A DNA stretch of 64,000 nt from contig NC_088296.1 in assembly GCF_032854445.1 (NCBI RefSeq), positions 20,203,853-20,267,852 of the forward strand, written 5' to 3'. This document shows positions 24,301 through 36,290 of the stretch, piece after piece (the first letter of the stretch is position 1; each line of letters starts with the position of its first letter). The notes below the pieces were generated by a model. It was not told where the DNA came from, did no database searches, and worked only from the letters and a program-made list of their open reading frames with translations. The stretch is from Liolophura sinensis. Its lineage: Eukaryota > Mollusca > Polyplacophora > Chitonida > Chitonidae. The position numbers and the translations under genes are program-made.

Positions 24301-24600
24301 GTCTCCAGAGAAACTCTAGTGGATCTCTGTAGACCAACTAACTATAAGAAACCATATGCCGTCTGCAGAGAAACTCTAGTTGATCTCTGTAGACCAGCTA
24401 ACTATAAAAAACCATATGCCGTCTCCAGAGAAACTCTAGTGGATCTCTGTAGACCAACAAACTATAAGAAACCATATGCCGTCTCCAGAGAAACTCTAGT
24501 GGATCTCTGTAGACCAACAAACTACTAGAAACCATATGCCGTCTCCAGAGAAACTCTAGTGGATCTCTGTAGACAAACAAACTACTAGAAACCATATGTA
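24301..24600. repeat. Five tandem 60-bp satellite units
   Basis: Units start at 24301, 24361, 24421, 24481 and 24541, each beginning GTCT(C/G)CAGAGAAACTCTAG. Each contains an imperfect palindrome CAGAGAAACTCTAGTGGATCTCTG (split here: CAGAGA...TCTCTG). The units are open on both strands (VSRETLVDLCRPTNYKK on the plus strand) until stops in the last units. I read this as non-coding satellite. Confidence 0.92.
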
Positions 24601-25086
24601 AGAGAATTGAATCATTCTAGGAATCCTGTTATGATCTTGTTGATTTGTATAATCTGAGCGGTATGATTACACTCATCCATTGCTCAAGATCTTCCGTTAG
24701 CTGGAGACACCGCTATATGTGGGTTACATCCGCTGAATATTCAAATTATTCCAGGAATTCTAAGAAGCAAGGTCCATACAGAATTTTAACTGGAAACTTA
24801 AACAGTGGATTTATTCTAATATGAAACACAACTCCAGTGTTCAACATATAAACATTAGTATGGATCCCTGGTTTAGATGTTATATTAAAAGGTCTTAAAA
24901 GTAGTTTTACTTTATGAGTTATAAGAAAAAGTTCAGTTCTGTAAATCCTATTGCGTTTTAGTTTGTAGGCTCAAGTCCCATATGAAGTGTTCATAGCCAG
25001 TGTTCAGAACCCAATCCCAAACTGACGATTGTCATTTGTACACTGAGTCCAGTCTAACAATGATTCAGAATACTCCTTATGGAGTT

Positions 25087-25883
25087 TTACCTCCTGTTGA
25101 GTTTCGGAGTTTTGGATCTGTTGCCCTTTACCGCCCCTCCGGGCCACCATCTACCAGAATGAATGTCGTCAAACCCTTTCATACCGTCCGAGCCGAACAG
25201 AGAGAGATTTGATTGGCTGGCACTAAAATAATTCAGTTCTAATTGGTCGGAGAAACGCGCTCGTATGTTGTCGTCTGGTAAGACAGGAACGCTGTTCTGA
25301 CAGTAATGGTTAAATCCCACCGAGATTTTTAACTCTGCAAGAATTTTCTGCTGAGAAAATAAATGTCCTATATTCAGCCATCTTTCAAAATATTTCCAAT
25401 TTAACTGCTCCCCGATGTTCAAAGTTTATCTTAAGACGACAGATGCTTGATGATGTTTTGAATTTCCCTCCAAATACGTGCTGTAAAGAGGCTAGAGTTT
25501 TACGACAGTTGTCAGTTTCGTTACCATGGCGGTTTACGACGTAAGAGTGACAAGATGAGAGTATAAGTTCAGTCCGTCAGGAAAACTGTTCCATGGTGCT
25601 GATATTTTACACAAAAGGTATAATAATCTGCCTAAATTCAACAGTTTAGTAGTTACAATACGATGTCCGTTGACTGTTCTTGATGCTAGAGAGAATACCC
25701 ACACGCAAACGTGATTTGTTTACATCCACGATGTCCGCTGATGATTTAAACGTTATAAAATGTCCAGATATCGTTTCGCTGTTTGGCGATTTTTTCCGCC
25801 AGAATGTGATTAATTTAAACATGTTCAAGGAACCTAGTGTTCAACGAGAGGATTATTTGATAACCTTTAACCTCCCACTTTAA
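25087..25883. other. Repeat-free stretch with two inverted CCAAT boxes and open frames on both strands
   Basis: ATTGG occurs at 25212-25216 and 25242-25246, 30 bp apart, a spacing seen in NF-Y promoters. A 111-codon minus frame (25087-25422) and a 67-codon plus frame (25680-25883) flank it. Neither resembles a known family and neither has clear splice support. A divergent promoter is possible but unproven. Confidence 0.2.
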
Positions 25884-26072
25884 CGTCTTTTATGTCTCAG
25901 TCAAAAATATCCTAAAATGAACAAATTTGGAAATATTTATTGCAACGACGACCACCTAACACCGGCTAACCAGTAGTGAATAACATTAAATACTGAGCAA
26001 ATGCCAACTAACTTAGAGGTAATAACCATCAAACTTCACACTACAATGTCGTGAAATAATACCACTATCACC

Positions 26073-26237
26073 ACCGGCCGTAAGTGGGAAGGTCTGTCAG
26101 CAACCTGCGGATGGTCGTGGGTTTTCCCCGGGCTGTGCCCGGTTTCCACCCACCATAATGCTGGCCGCCGTCGTATAAGTGAAATATTCTTGAGTACGGG
26201 GTAAAACACCAATCAAAAAAAAAAAAAAAAAAAAATC
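26073..26237 (+). mobile_element. SINE-1, 5'-truncated, with a poly(A) end
   Basis: Begins ccggccgtaagtgggaagg, has ccaccataatgctggccgcc and tgaaatattcttgagtacgg, and ends caatc(A)n rather than the usual AAAT tail. Confidence 0.87.
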
Positions 26238-27033
26238 ACAATCACCACAAATAATATTCTCAGTTTACAAGACGTTGCAGAATAAAAAATAAATGACGGC
26301 CTTCATGACAATCACTCGTATATCAGTAGGTGACAATTTGTATAATGTTGATATATGATGACAAACGATGACTTTGTAGCCTCGTTATACTTGAAACAGA
26401 TTGACCAATGGGAGATGGGTTCACTTACCCCGCGGAGGAAAACTCCAGCTACATAACGACATGTTGTTGTTGCTCCATGGTTCTACCTCGTTGACATCAT
26501 GCGCTCTTCGTGTAGGTCACGAAACAGTAATTTGGTAAATCTGCCATAATAAAAAAAACACAGAAAGCCAATAAATTAGAACAAGTCAGTCTATACGACA
26601 AACATATCTATTTGTATATGTATCCACAGTGGGCTAGACAACTCACTTCAAAGAGCAGATGCTGGTATTTACGCAACATCAAAGGACTTGTGATCTAGTC
26701 ATGGACGTACATTTAATGCTGTCTGTCGTATTATTTACCCATGAAACAGACAGACATATAAAATTTTTGGCGTTCCATTCAGTAGAATTACTCACGCCAA
26801 AACAAGACAGTATTCTCAGTGAGAATGCTAGGTGTGTAGTTGGGAGACATACAAATAACAGTAGTGGAACAACACATTATGTAGACAAATAAAATACATT
26901 TAGATACTAACTCCGGTCATGTAGTGTTGAAAAACATCAACAAGGAAAACATTTTAGGTAACCTAGAAAAATGTAGGGGATAAACCAGATCATTCAAAGC
27001 ACCAAAACACCAATAAGGTTAGCCGTCTGTTTT

Positions 27034-27347
27034 GAGTGAGTGAGTGAGTGCATGGAGTTTAACGTCGTACTTAACAAGTTTTCGATCATATGATGACAAA
27101 GCAATCCTTAGAGTGGATGTAATGTGCCTCCTTGTTGCAAGACGGAATTCCACTGCTCTTTTATCTGGTGTTGCTTCACTGAGACGCTTTACCGTAGGCA
27201 AGTAAACCACCCCGCCCGAGTCATTATACTGATACGGGTCAACCAGTTGTTGCACTATCCCCTTCATGCTGAACGCCAAGCGAGGAAGTTACAACTTCCT
27301 CTTTTAAGGTGTTAGACGTGACTCGATCCAGGATTGACCTTGGATTA
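27034..27347 (-). mobile_element. SINE-2, head-truncated, minus orientation
   Basis: Begins with the complement of the tail, (gagt)n then gtttaacgtcgtacttaac, includes gtgcctccttgttgcaag and catgctgaacgccaagcg, and stops inside the tRNA-like head after ccaggattgacct. Confidence 0.87.
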
Positions 27348-27931
27348 GCAAATCATCTGAATATACCCCCATTTGGAAAGCATGGCAGGATATATAGCAG
27401 TCGGCCTCTACTACTTGTGTCTTCAAAACGTCACAGCTTCGGGTTAAGAGCTATATATATGATAATCTCTTGCCACGGTTTCGAATTTCTCGTCTTTATT
27501 TCAAGCAACTCCTGCACTGACTTTCACTAAACCGTGCCAATTCCTGTCTTCTGATTCATGTCAACTTTATATTTTTGTATTTGGTCAGGAAAATTGATGT
27601 AGGCATGAATCACACCCCTCTTCAAACAAAGGAAATTTATACCCTTTTGGCTGGAAAAAATCTTCGGTGGCAAACACCAGTAGCGGCAATGCGCATTCGT
27701 TTGAGAAAAACGTGTGTACAAACTGATAAAGTCGTGATCTGTCGTAAAGAGAGTAACACGGGCCTTGTCAAATGCACTTGGTCTTCCCATGTTAATGTTA
27801 AAAGTCTCCAAAGCTTTATTCGGCTTGTCTTTGATGTATGATCCGGATTCATCGAATGTGTGGAAAAAACGTGCCCCTTATAGGCACAGTGTCACGGCGA
27901 CACCACAATACAAGACTTATTATGTAATATA

Positions 27932-28171
27932 CACTCAAAAAATCAATCTGTTAATTTTAACAGAAAGTCTCAGTCTGTTGTCTGAGTGATGCTAGAATGT
28001 ATTCTGCTATTGCAACAGGTTACTCTATTAAATATAACACACATATTCTATTAATTCAACGTAAAGATTCTAATATACTAACTGGATATTATGTTGAATA
28101 TAACAGAATATTGCGTTATAATAACAGAATACATTTTTTTGTTAAAATTTACAGATTCATTTTTTTGAGTG
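27932..28171. mobile_element. MITE with CACTCAAAAAA terminal inverted repeats, copy 1
   Basis: Left end CACTCAAAAAATCAATCTGT, right end the complement (ACAGATTCATTTTTTTGAGTG, 1 nt longer run of T). It is flanked by TA on both sides, as expected for Tc1/mariner-type elements. The interior is palindromic (ctgttaattttaacag; gatgctagaatgtattctg) and has no transposase. Confidence 0.85.
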
Positions 28172-28174
28172 TAT

Positions 28175-28805
28175 ATTGGATTTCACGAATAACCATGTGA
28201 CTCTCCGTTCTCACGATGCTTTTTTAATAATCCAACAGGGTATCTAAACTTAAGCTTACGCTCATTTATTAAGATCAATGTCGTTAGAAAATCGGTTCAA
28301 TACCGACATTTTTTGTTCTGATAGCTCTAAATTAACCTATAGATGGAAAACGGCAAGTTTGTTATCGTATATATTCATGAAATCAACGGGAGACGGAAAT
28401 AAAATCAACATATGCTGTGTTTTATTTTTATGCTGTGATAATTATATTCGTCTAAATAAATCCTTTGTAAAGCCACCGTAATCACTAGATGGATATGGAT
28501 AATACATGCGCAGTTATGAGAGAGAGGCCCTCAGGCTGAGACACAAGATGCCCTTCTGGGGGATTTGGATGCTTTCCAGCACGTAAGAAATTCTGCACCA
28601 GTAAGCTGGCATCCTTAACCCACATTCGTGCGTGCCCCTTTACCTCCAGCATCCATAGTCCTCGAGTACGTCGCGAAAAGACCGAGGTCCCTTATCCACG
28701 TTTGTGACACTCACAGTAATTCCTTGGTAATTTTGTCCAATTTCCTGGTACATGTACTTGTCAATGGATTTACTTTCAAGCTTCGGTAGTTCAGAGGTTC
28801 TTTGC
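28175..28805. other. Unique spacer
   Basis: No feature recognised between the MITE and the SINE-1 copy. Short frames only. Confidence 0.5.
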
Positions 28806-28807
28806 TG

Positions 28808-29062
28808 TATTCATTCATTTATTCATTTTGATTGGTTCTCAAGAATAGTTCACTTATACGACGGCAGACAGCACTATAGTTGGAGGTAACTGAACAGAGC
28901 CGGGGGGAAACCCACGATCATCCGCAGGTTGCAGGCAGACCTTCCCACGTAATTTCGGAGAGGAAGCCAGCATGATTTGAACTCATAGCGACCACATTGG
29001 TGACAGACTTCTGGTTCATTGTGCCGCGCGAGCGTGCTAACCCTCTAGGCAATGGAGGGCCC
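28808..29062 (-). mobile_element. SINE-1, full-length, minus orientation
   Basis: Starts with a degenerate (attc)n tail complement, lacks the gtgttttacgccgt segment, then follows the consensus to gcgcgagcgtgctaaccctc at the head. Confidence 0.82.
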
Positions 29063-29874
29063 TGTATAGAATGAAGATTTTGGATAATGTTTGAGAAACA
29101 CGTGTTACAACCCAGGATATACTGGAAACATACTGGACGTCCTCACCAACGTTTGTAGTACGCGTACTTTAGGCACCATAAATGTACTTTGCAAATAAAC
29201 TGGAGTCCGTTCTTATGTAGGATAATGTTGTAGGCAGAACAGTATTTGAGTTTGGAGTCCTTCGACGGTAATCTGGTTGCATTTGCGAATCGACGGCATT
29301 TGTGCTTTTTGAGGGATAGTCTGAAGTATGTTTGCGAAACGTGTCGATTTGCGATGGGGAAACTGTGGTTAAACTGCGGATTAGTGCTGTGCTCTAGTGT
29401 GTGCATTAGTGGTTAATGACGTTGTGGGGAATGAACTGCCGCTTTCACATAGGATAAAAAGACTTTACAGAGAATAATTGCTTTTTGGTCGACACCAAAC
29501 TAATTTAGAAATAATTTTTCAAAAAATGCACCACAGGCGCTGTCAAGACATGAGTGCAAATTTGATCGACCACGAAATTAGAAACTCTATGTTTTACCGT
29601 TTCAAATAAAAGGCTATAGAAAACAAACTAAAGAAACTATTTCTTACATTTAGTGCTCCTTGTTTTATACATACGTTCTAATCACGTCCAGCAAACTATA
29701 AGCTCACCTTTCTTAGATGAATACTCAAGCCTACCGTTAGAAAATTTCAGTCAATAGGATTGCGAGTTCAATACCGGGGCTCGGCAATTTGAACCTGTTA
29801 TAACAACATTACGTGGCCACAAATATTATCTGTCCCTAGCGTCCCGAGAGTGGTATTAATAAGAGGTGCCCGGA

Positions 29875-30340
29875 TGTCTCGTGCTTCCCGTGATCTCATT
29901 CAAAGGATGTCAGGATTTTCATGATATTAGGTATAGCGGAGATGAAATGAATCTGTCAAATTGTCCAACGACGCGCAAATTTCCATCGTAATGCCGCCAT
30001 AAAAGAATCGATTGAAAGCCGTTATTCCATTACGCTGTAATGTCATAGAACGTTCTGAATTGCCTGGAATCACATACACAATGCGGAGGAGTTTTTTCTC
30101 TCACCGAGAATTATACAGAATGTCGGTGAAGTGTTCGGCTGAGATGTGTCGCCATGGTTACCAATGGCACCAGATATAGTGCTTGTCAATTTGCATGATT
30201 TGTAAAGGCACGATGATAATTTCAATATGTGTTTTTTCTTCGATTCTTTTTCCTCACCTAGTTTTTTTTTCTCTATGACACTATTGGCCGTCCTACTTGC
30301 CTTATCCCCGTTGGCATGGAGACACGAGATATGAAGTATA
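29875..30340 (-). repeat. Repeat module R3 core, copy 6, inverted
   Basis: Reverse complement of the core: aaaagaatcgattgaaagcc, gttattccattacgctgtaa and catacacaatgcggaggag. X-box-like GTCGCCATGGTTAC at 30148-30161. Confidence 0.83.
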
Positions 30341-30400
30341 ACACATCACTTGAAATTTAAGTTTCTATGGCAATATTTTGTCGCTTACAGCTTTAGGTGT

Positions 30401-30478
30401 GTGCAAACTGGTTGACATCATGATTCAAAAACTGGTTGACTCCATAATTCACAAACTGGTTGACTCCATGATTCACAC
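30401..30478. repeat. Three tandem 27-28 bp units
   Basis: The unit is caaactggttgactccatga with small variants, followed by ttcac. Located in the flank of R3 copy 6. Confidence 0.88.
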
Positions 30479-31432
30479 ATTTCCGCAATGCGCTTCCAAA
30501 GGCAATGGGTTACCGGACGTAACAACGTTACTCTCGTAACACGAACCTCCAGATATGCTAGGAGGTAAGTCGACGCCAATTGAATGTCGCATTTAAATCA
30601 TTAATTAATTATTGTTTTGCTCTTAGTCAACTTAGCTGTTGTTTGTTTTTGTTCCTTTGTTGCAGTGATTTCATTCATTAATCATTCCAATAGCTAAACA
30701 CGACAATCACTTTTCGGTGCTTGTCGAGGCAATGCCAGAATTGGGGAATTCGAAAAAGAAGACAAAATTTGGAAGAAAAACAATCAAGTGAAGAAAACGA
30801 AATCCACATAATAAGGCTGGGTAAACACTTACATATGCAATAAAGAAAATGTGCTTCTGGGTGAAAAAGTAAAACAAAAGGAATTGTTTTCCCTCAAAAC
30901 TTTTATAACCGTTTGCTGTACGTAAGGAAATTAAGCTGATACATAACCACATGTTGAGGTAGCGACAGATTTCTACCCCGTTTCCGGTTCCGTTACAGCA
31001 CGCTTACATCATACATCTGCGGTACTCGAACAAGTCACAATCGGTAATTGTTGATTCTGTCGTAAAAAAAGAAGCAGATAAAAACAAAACAAGCCACTCT
31101 AAACAACACACGTTATATCTCTTTGAGTAAATGTCCATTCTAGGCTGGAAGAGAGAAAATTCACTTCAAAGAACGGATGCTGGGACTCAGGTAACCTTAA
31201 GGACTAGTGGTATGGTCCGTGTAGGTAATGTGTCCGTTTAGCCATTTAGCCGTTGGTTTTGAAGTTAAACCACAGTTATGCAAGCGTTTAAAGATACAAA
31301 CATTTGGAATGCATTGTAGGGGGGTAAACCAGTGGGTCACAACCAGTCGCTTCTTCAGAATATCAAAAGCTATTTATGATGAGACCTAGCCGCGGTTTCG
31401 TATTCTCTGCTTTCTCTCAAATGACATGGAAA

Positions 31433-31769
31433 GTGAGTGAGTGCTTGGGGTTTAACGTCGTACTCAACAATTTTTTCAGTCATATGCCGACGAAGGAATC
31501 ATTAGGGTGCATGTACGTGTAATGTGCCTCCTTGTTGCAGGACGGATTTCCACCGCTCTTTTATTTAGTGCTGCTTTACTGAGACGACTTACCGAGCCAT
31601 TATACTGATACGGGTCAACCAGTCGTTGCACTGTCCCCTTCATGCTGAACGCCAAGCGAGGAAGTTACAACTTCCTCTTTTAAAGTCTTAGGTGTGACTC
31701 GATCAAGGATTGATCCTGGATCTACCGGTCCCGAAGCGGACGCTCTACCAACTGTGCTATCCGGGCCGG
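31433..31769 (-). mobile_element. SINE-2, full-length with target-site duplication
   Basis: Flanked by TCAAATGACATG at 31417-31428 and 31770-31781. The head, read on the minus strand, is ccggatagcacagttggtag with a tRNA-Pro-like anticodon arm (cgcttcgggac-type) and a B box near gatccaggatc. Best intact head of this family in the window. Confidence 0.9.
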
Positions 31770-31874
31770 TCAAATGACATGAAAAGCTCTGTTAATAATA
31801 AGAGATCCACTGGTTTATTTTAGCGTACGATCATTACGTCTTTAAACCAGATTATCCACTTGTAACACACTGTT

Positions 31875-32105
31875 TTATATGTGTATGTTTGGAACATAAT
31901 GTAACGCATGTGGGTGTTTTTTTGTGTGTGTTGTATATGTATACAGTATATGTATGTATGTATTCTTGGATTTTTACGTGTTAAAGACCATCCGACATGA
32001 CACACCACCCACTCACATTATACTGACACCGGGCTAACCAGTCCTGTTTCCTGGCTCTATCCTCTCAAGTGCAGAGCGCAAGCAAAAATCATTTTTAAAG
32101 TCTTT
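31875..32105 (-). mobile_element. SINE-3-like fragment with a TG/TA-rich tract
   Basis: Shares the ccactcacattatactgaca and accgggctaaccagtcctg segments with the SINE-2/SINE-3 bodies. A (TG)n/(TATG)n tract replaces the left end. Boundaries are uncertain. Confidence 0.5.
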
Positions 32106-32540
32106 GTTATGGCCTTACCCGGCCCTTGTAAATGTTAGAAGGATCTGGCCAATTCGACCAAACAAATTTTGGTACAGACGCGTTTTCTGTAGTCTCCAGA
32201 ACAGGATCACGGTAATCATTAATAGATTGGTACAAACAACCAATACAATTTTGTTTATTATGGTTGGCATGACTTTATTTTGGTGACCAGAGAAAATAAG
32301 ACAGCATAAAATGCTCCCTTATTAATTTTAGCAGATTTACCAAAAAGTGTAATAGTTACTTAGACCCCATTCTGGCGACCATTAAAAATCAACCATAATG
32401 GTTTTGGCCGTTTCGACCAATCTTTAAGATATCTGAACCCTAACAGATCTTGGCATTTCTACCCATTAATTAATACGAGATTTATCATATGATGTATACT
32501 GAATGTCATTATGTCCAAGTTACTTGTTTTGCAAAATGCT

Positions 32541-32783
32541 TTTTATTTATTTATTTATTTGATTTTTTGTTTTACGCCGTAATCAAGAATATGTCACTTA
32601 TACGACGGCGGCCAGCTTTATGGTGGGGTGGAAACCGGGCAGAGCCCCGGGGGGAAATCCACGACCATCAGCTGGTCAGACGCTGGTTGCTGACAGACCT
32701 TCTCACGTACGACCGGAGAGAAAGCCAGCATGAGCTGGACTTGAACTTACAGCAACCTTATTGCTGAGAGGCTCCTGGGTCAT
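32541..32783 (-). mobile_element. SINE-1, head-truncated, minus orientation
   Basis: (TTTA)n, then gttttacgccgtaatcaag, cgacggcggccagctttatg and ggctcctgggtcatg. The A-box end of the head is missing. Confidence 0.85.
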
Positions 32784-32804
32784 GATATCTTGTGTAGATT
32801 AGTG

Positions 32805-34720
32805 GTTAATGACTTACTTTGTAGACAGATACATGGGGCTTTGCGGATAGTTTTTTTTAAGTACGATAGAAAGACTTTGTAGAGAATAATTGGTTTTGGT
32901 GTATACCAAATCAGGATTAGAAATAATGCCGAGAAAGGCGCTGTCACGTTATGGGCGCATTTATGATTTACAATGATGCCAGGGCCACTATCTTTCACAA
33001 TTCAAATTAAAGGCTGTGGACAAAGTCTGGGGGAAAATTTTCATGTTAAATTTACAATGTAGTCAAACGAAGAAAAACTATAGGCCCAACTTCTTGGGAA
33101 GAGCAGTCCAGCCCCATCAGCTCCGGTACAAAACTGCACGTCAACAGTCTGTCAGTACGATTGCGAGTTCAAGAACGGCGCACGGCAATTTCTCCCTTTT
33201 ACTGTCGCATGACTTGGTATTACGCGGCAGTGAAGTATTTAATGTTTGTTTATGTCTTTCTGTCTGCCTGGGTTGTACACAAACAGTGGTGTTTATAAAC
33301 GTGTCAGATATTAGTGCCCGGATGTATCGTGCTGTACGTGATCGCACGTGATCGCACTCAAAAAAATGTCGGGATTTTTATGGTATTAGATATGGTGGAG
33401 GTGAAACGAATCTGTCAAATTGTCCAACGACTCAAAAAATTTCCATCGTAATGTCGCCATAAAAGAATCGATTGAAAGCCGTTATTCCATTACACTGTAA
33501 TGTCATAGAACGTTCTGCTTGTCTGGAATCACATACACAATGCGGAGGAATTTTCTTCTGATCGAAAATTATACAGAATCTCGGTGAGGTGTTCGCCTGA
33601 GATGTGTTTCCATGGTTACCAGGGCACCAGATATAGATGGTGCTTGTCATTTTTCATGATTTGCATTCGCAGGAAGATAATTGCAATGTAGATTTCTCCC
33701 GATTTACTCTTCAGGTGTATTTTTGGAACAAATTTCAGCGTCGTCCTCGTCCTGTATTTGTTACCATAGAGACATAATGCATGGGGTATAGACAAGCAAT
33801 TTGCTTGATTTGCACTCGCACACAGTTTCTATTTTGATTTTTTTTTCCAATTTCTTTTTCCCTCACGTTAGGTATTTTTTTTCTTTATGCCTGATCTTGC
33901 CGCCCTCCTTGTAATAGCCTCGTTACCATGGGGACACAGAAGACGGAGGACAGACATCACGAGTAATTTGAATAACTTTGGCAATATTTTGTCGGTCACA
34001 ATTACATAGATGTTTGCATGTGACAATTCGCTTCCATAGGCGACGGGTTACGGAGGTAATCCGAGCCTCCAGAGATGGCAGATAAAGTTGACACCATTTG
34101 AATGTCGCATTTAAATCAGTAATTAATTAAAGTTTTGCTGTTGATGCCGTTGAGCTGTTATTTCTTTCCCTCTGTACTGTTACAGTTGTGCTTTGTTCCA
34201 CAATAGTCAAACGCTGTCAGTTCTTGTAAAGGTAATGTCTGAATTGTGAATTTAAAAAAGAAGATGAAATCCTTAGAATGAGACTGGATAAACACTTAAA
34301 GGGCCAAATACTTGATTACGCAGTATAAATATGCGTATAAATATGGGAAAAAAGTAAAACAAGAGAAATTGATTTATTATAGCAGTTATTAAAATTGTAA
34401 AATCTACATTTTTGGCTAAAAAATAATGAAATTAATAAGCACTTTGAAGCCTTTAAACATTTTATTCATTGAACGAGACAAATACCGAAAACAATCAACA
34501 GGTCAGCCTATAGCCACTCCATGTGACAAGTCAGATGTGTTTGGGCGTATGTAATTATTGACCGGTCTCTTGCAGCACTTGTTGTGGCCAGCCTGTCTCT
34601 GAACATTATGCCTTTTGTGGCAAGAATAAACATTTCTTCCAACAATCTAATCCACTGATCATGTCTGGAAGAGAAAGATTCGACTTTAAATCCCCAAATG
34701 ACCCAGGATCTATGCATTGA
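32805..34720. repeat. Direct duplication, copy 2 of 2
   Basis: Counterpart of 29410-31240. It contains R3 copy 7 and gaatgtcgcatttaaatcag at about 34100. A shorter trace of the same right-end block (ttcaaagagcagatgctgg) lies near 26650. Confidence 0.75.
33325..33980 (-). repeat. Repeat module R3 core, copy 7, inverted
   Basis: Reverse complement of the core with GTTTCCATGGTTAC at 33606-33619, plus two further X-box-like motifs in its flank (33770-33783, 33922-33935). The minus-strand open frame 33432-33650 is the same frame seen in other copies. Confidence 0.84.
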
Positions 34721-34759
34721 AAGAGACATTTGTATACCAGCTGTCAGCAAGTAAGGAAG

Positions 34760-34964
34760 TTCCAGGAGTCACCAGTGCGGTCTCTATGAGCTCAACTGAT
34801 ACTGGCTTCCTCTCTGGCCGCACGTGGGATGGTCTTCCAGCAACCTGCTTTATGGTTGAAAGTTTCCCCCGGGTTCTGCCCGATTTCCTCTCACCACAAT
34901 GCTGGTCGCCGTCGTATAAGTGAAATATTCTTGCGTATTTCAATCAATAAATAAATAAATCATT
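34760..34964 (+). mobile_element. SINE-1, copy with partial head
   Basis: Contains caccagtgcggtctctatga, ttcctctctggccgcacg, accacaatgctggtcgcc, gtgaaatattcttgcgtat and an AAAT tail. Confidence 0.85.
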
Positions 34965-35334
34965 ATCAATGTCATTGTTTTGTACAAAGCCTACATCAAA
35001 AAGGAAGTATCATTACTTGAATAAGGAAAAACGATGAAGTTCCCAAAAGAGAAACATGAAGGGGAGAATAATAATGCATACAGATATTATAATAATAATA
35101 ATAATAATACATATATTGCAAGAGGTTTGAACAAAACCTGTGATTCAGTATATCCGTTCAGCAGAAATGAAATGAAGCACAACACGTTCCAACCGAAAAG
35201 GTCTTGAGAATGTAAACTACTGGGACGAATTCATCAAAAGTGAACAGTGTTTACACTGAAAAGCTTGGAGCAAAACAGCAACAACTGAAATCCAACACAA
35301 ATTGTCATGGGCATCGGCCAACTGATCTGCTCCG

Positions 35335-35700
35335 CTAACCCATTTCACCTGCAAGTCAGAGAGTGAAGCCCGAAATGTGGGTTGAAATTGTGTACATTGA
35401 CAAGTTGGTCGATATCGCTGAGTGACATAGTCGAGTGGTAATTACCGTCCTGTGTTCCTGGTTTGGCCACCACTCTTTCATCATGCCGGCAAAACGCGAC
35501 AAGCATGGAAGCAACACATCACTCATTTGCAAAAACCCACCTCCGAAACAGGAGATCGTCGTCCGCTTCGAAAATTAACAATGATACGGTTGCCTTGACA
35601 ACAGAGTTTCGCAAAAAAGAGGAGAGCTGGACATGAAAAAGAAAGAGAATTTGCTCTTTTTCTCGCTTCTTCATACTGCAATAAGAGGTTCTAACGAGCA
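35335..35700 (-). repeat. Repeat module R1, copy 4, inverted
   Basis: Reverse complement of the R1 core (acatcactcatttgcaaaaa then cccacctccgaaacaggaga). GTTGCCTTGACAAC at 35589-35602 is the X-box-like equivalent. Confidence 0.85.
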
Positions 35701-36290
35701 TTTGATCCAATTCTAGACGATAAGATCAGTCAACCTACACCCTGATAGGAATTCCATACCATAGACAGATACCCACTTAGCAGCGATAACTTAGTGTATT
35801 ATACACCTTCATTACAAAGTAACCTGGCGCGGTTCTGATTCATATTTATAAAATAATCTACTTCCAGTGTATCATTTGTGCTATATCAGGTATGTCGTAA
35901 CAATAAGTTTCATGAACCCCCCAAAAAATCACAAAAATCATCTTCCGTTACGATTATATTATTGACTTGAAAATGGTACAATGAGTTTTTGCTTGTAACT
36001 ACATGTAGTTAGTGTAGGTAGGATTAAAACAGATAAAATATTATCAGGTGGGCTAAAAGTCCGCGCTATCTCCTTTGTATGGATCAATCGTGAGAAATTC
36101 AGGGTGAAACAGTCGTACAACTTGACAGTCTCTACAAAGCACTCTTAAATGAAAAGATGTTTGGCCGAAAACCAGAGTAGGGGAATCACCGGACATGCTT
36201 CCAGGTCATATGTAGTCATTACAATACCAATTATCTGACTGTGTTAATTAACTACCTCCACTGACTGTGTTAATTAGCTATCTCTACGTC

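Larger units (their letters stand above)
29410..31240. repeat. Direct duplication, copy 1 of 2 (about 1.8 kb)
   Basis: Collinear with 32805-34720. Shared landmarks are gtggttaatgac, gagaataattg...tttggt, gaatgtcgcatttaaatca with ttaattatt/attaattaa, and a ggaagagaaa-type block near the right end. It contains R3 copy 6. Confidence 0.75.

Noticed and set aside
24232-24528. 98-codon repeat protein VSRETLVDLCRPTNYKK
   Set aside because: The opposite strand is equally open and the last units carry stops, so a satellite explains it better than a gene.
31700-31769. Minus-strand tRNA-Pro-like sequence
   Set aside because: Head of a SINE-2 with target-site duplications; the cloverleaf is imperfect.
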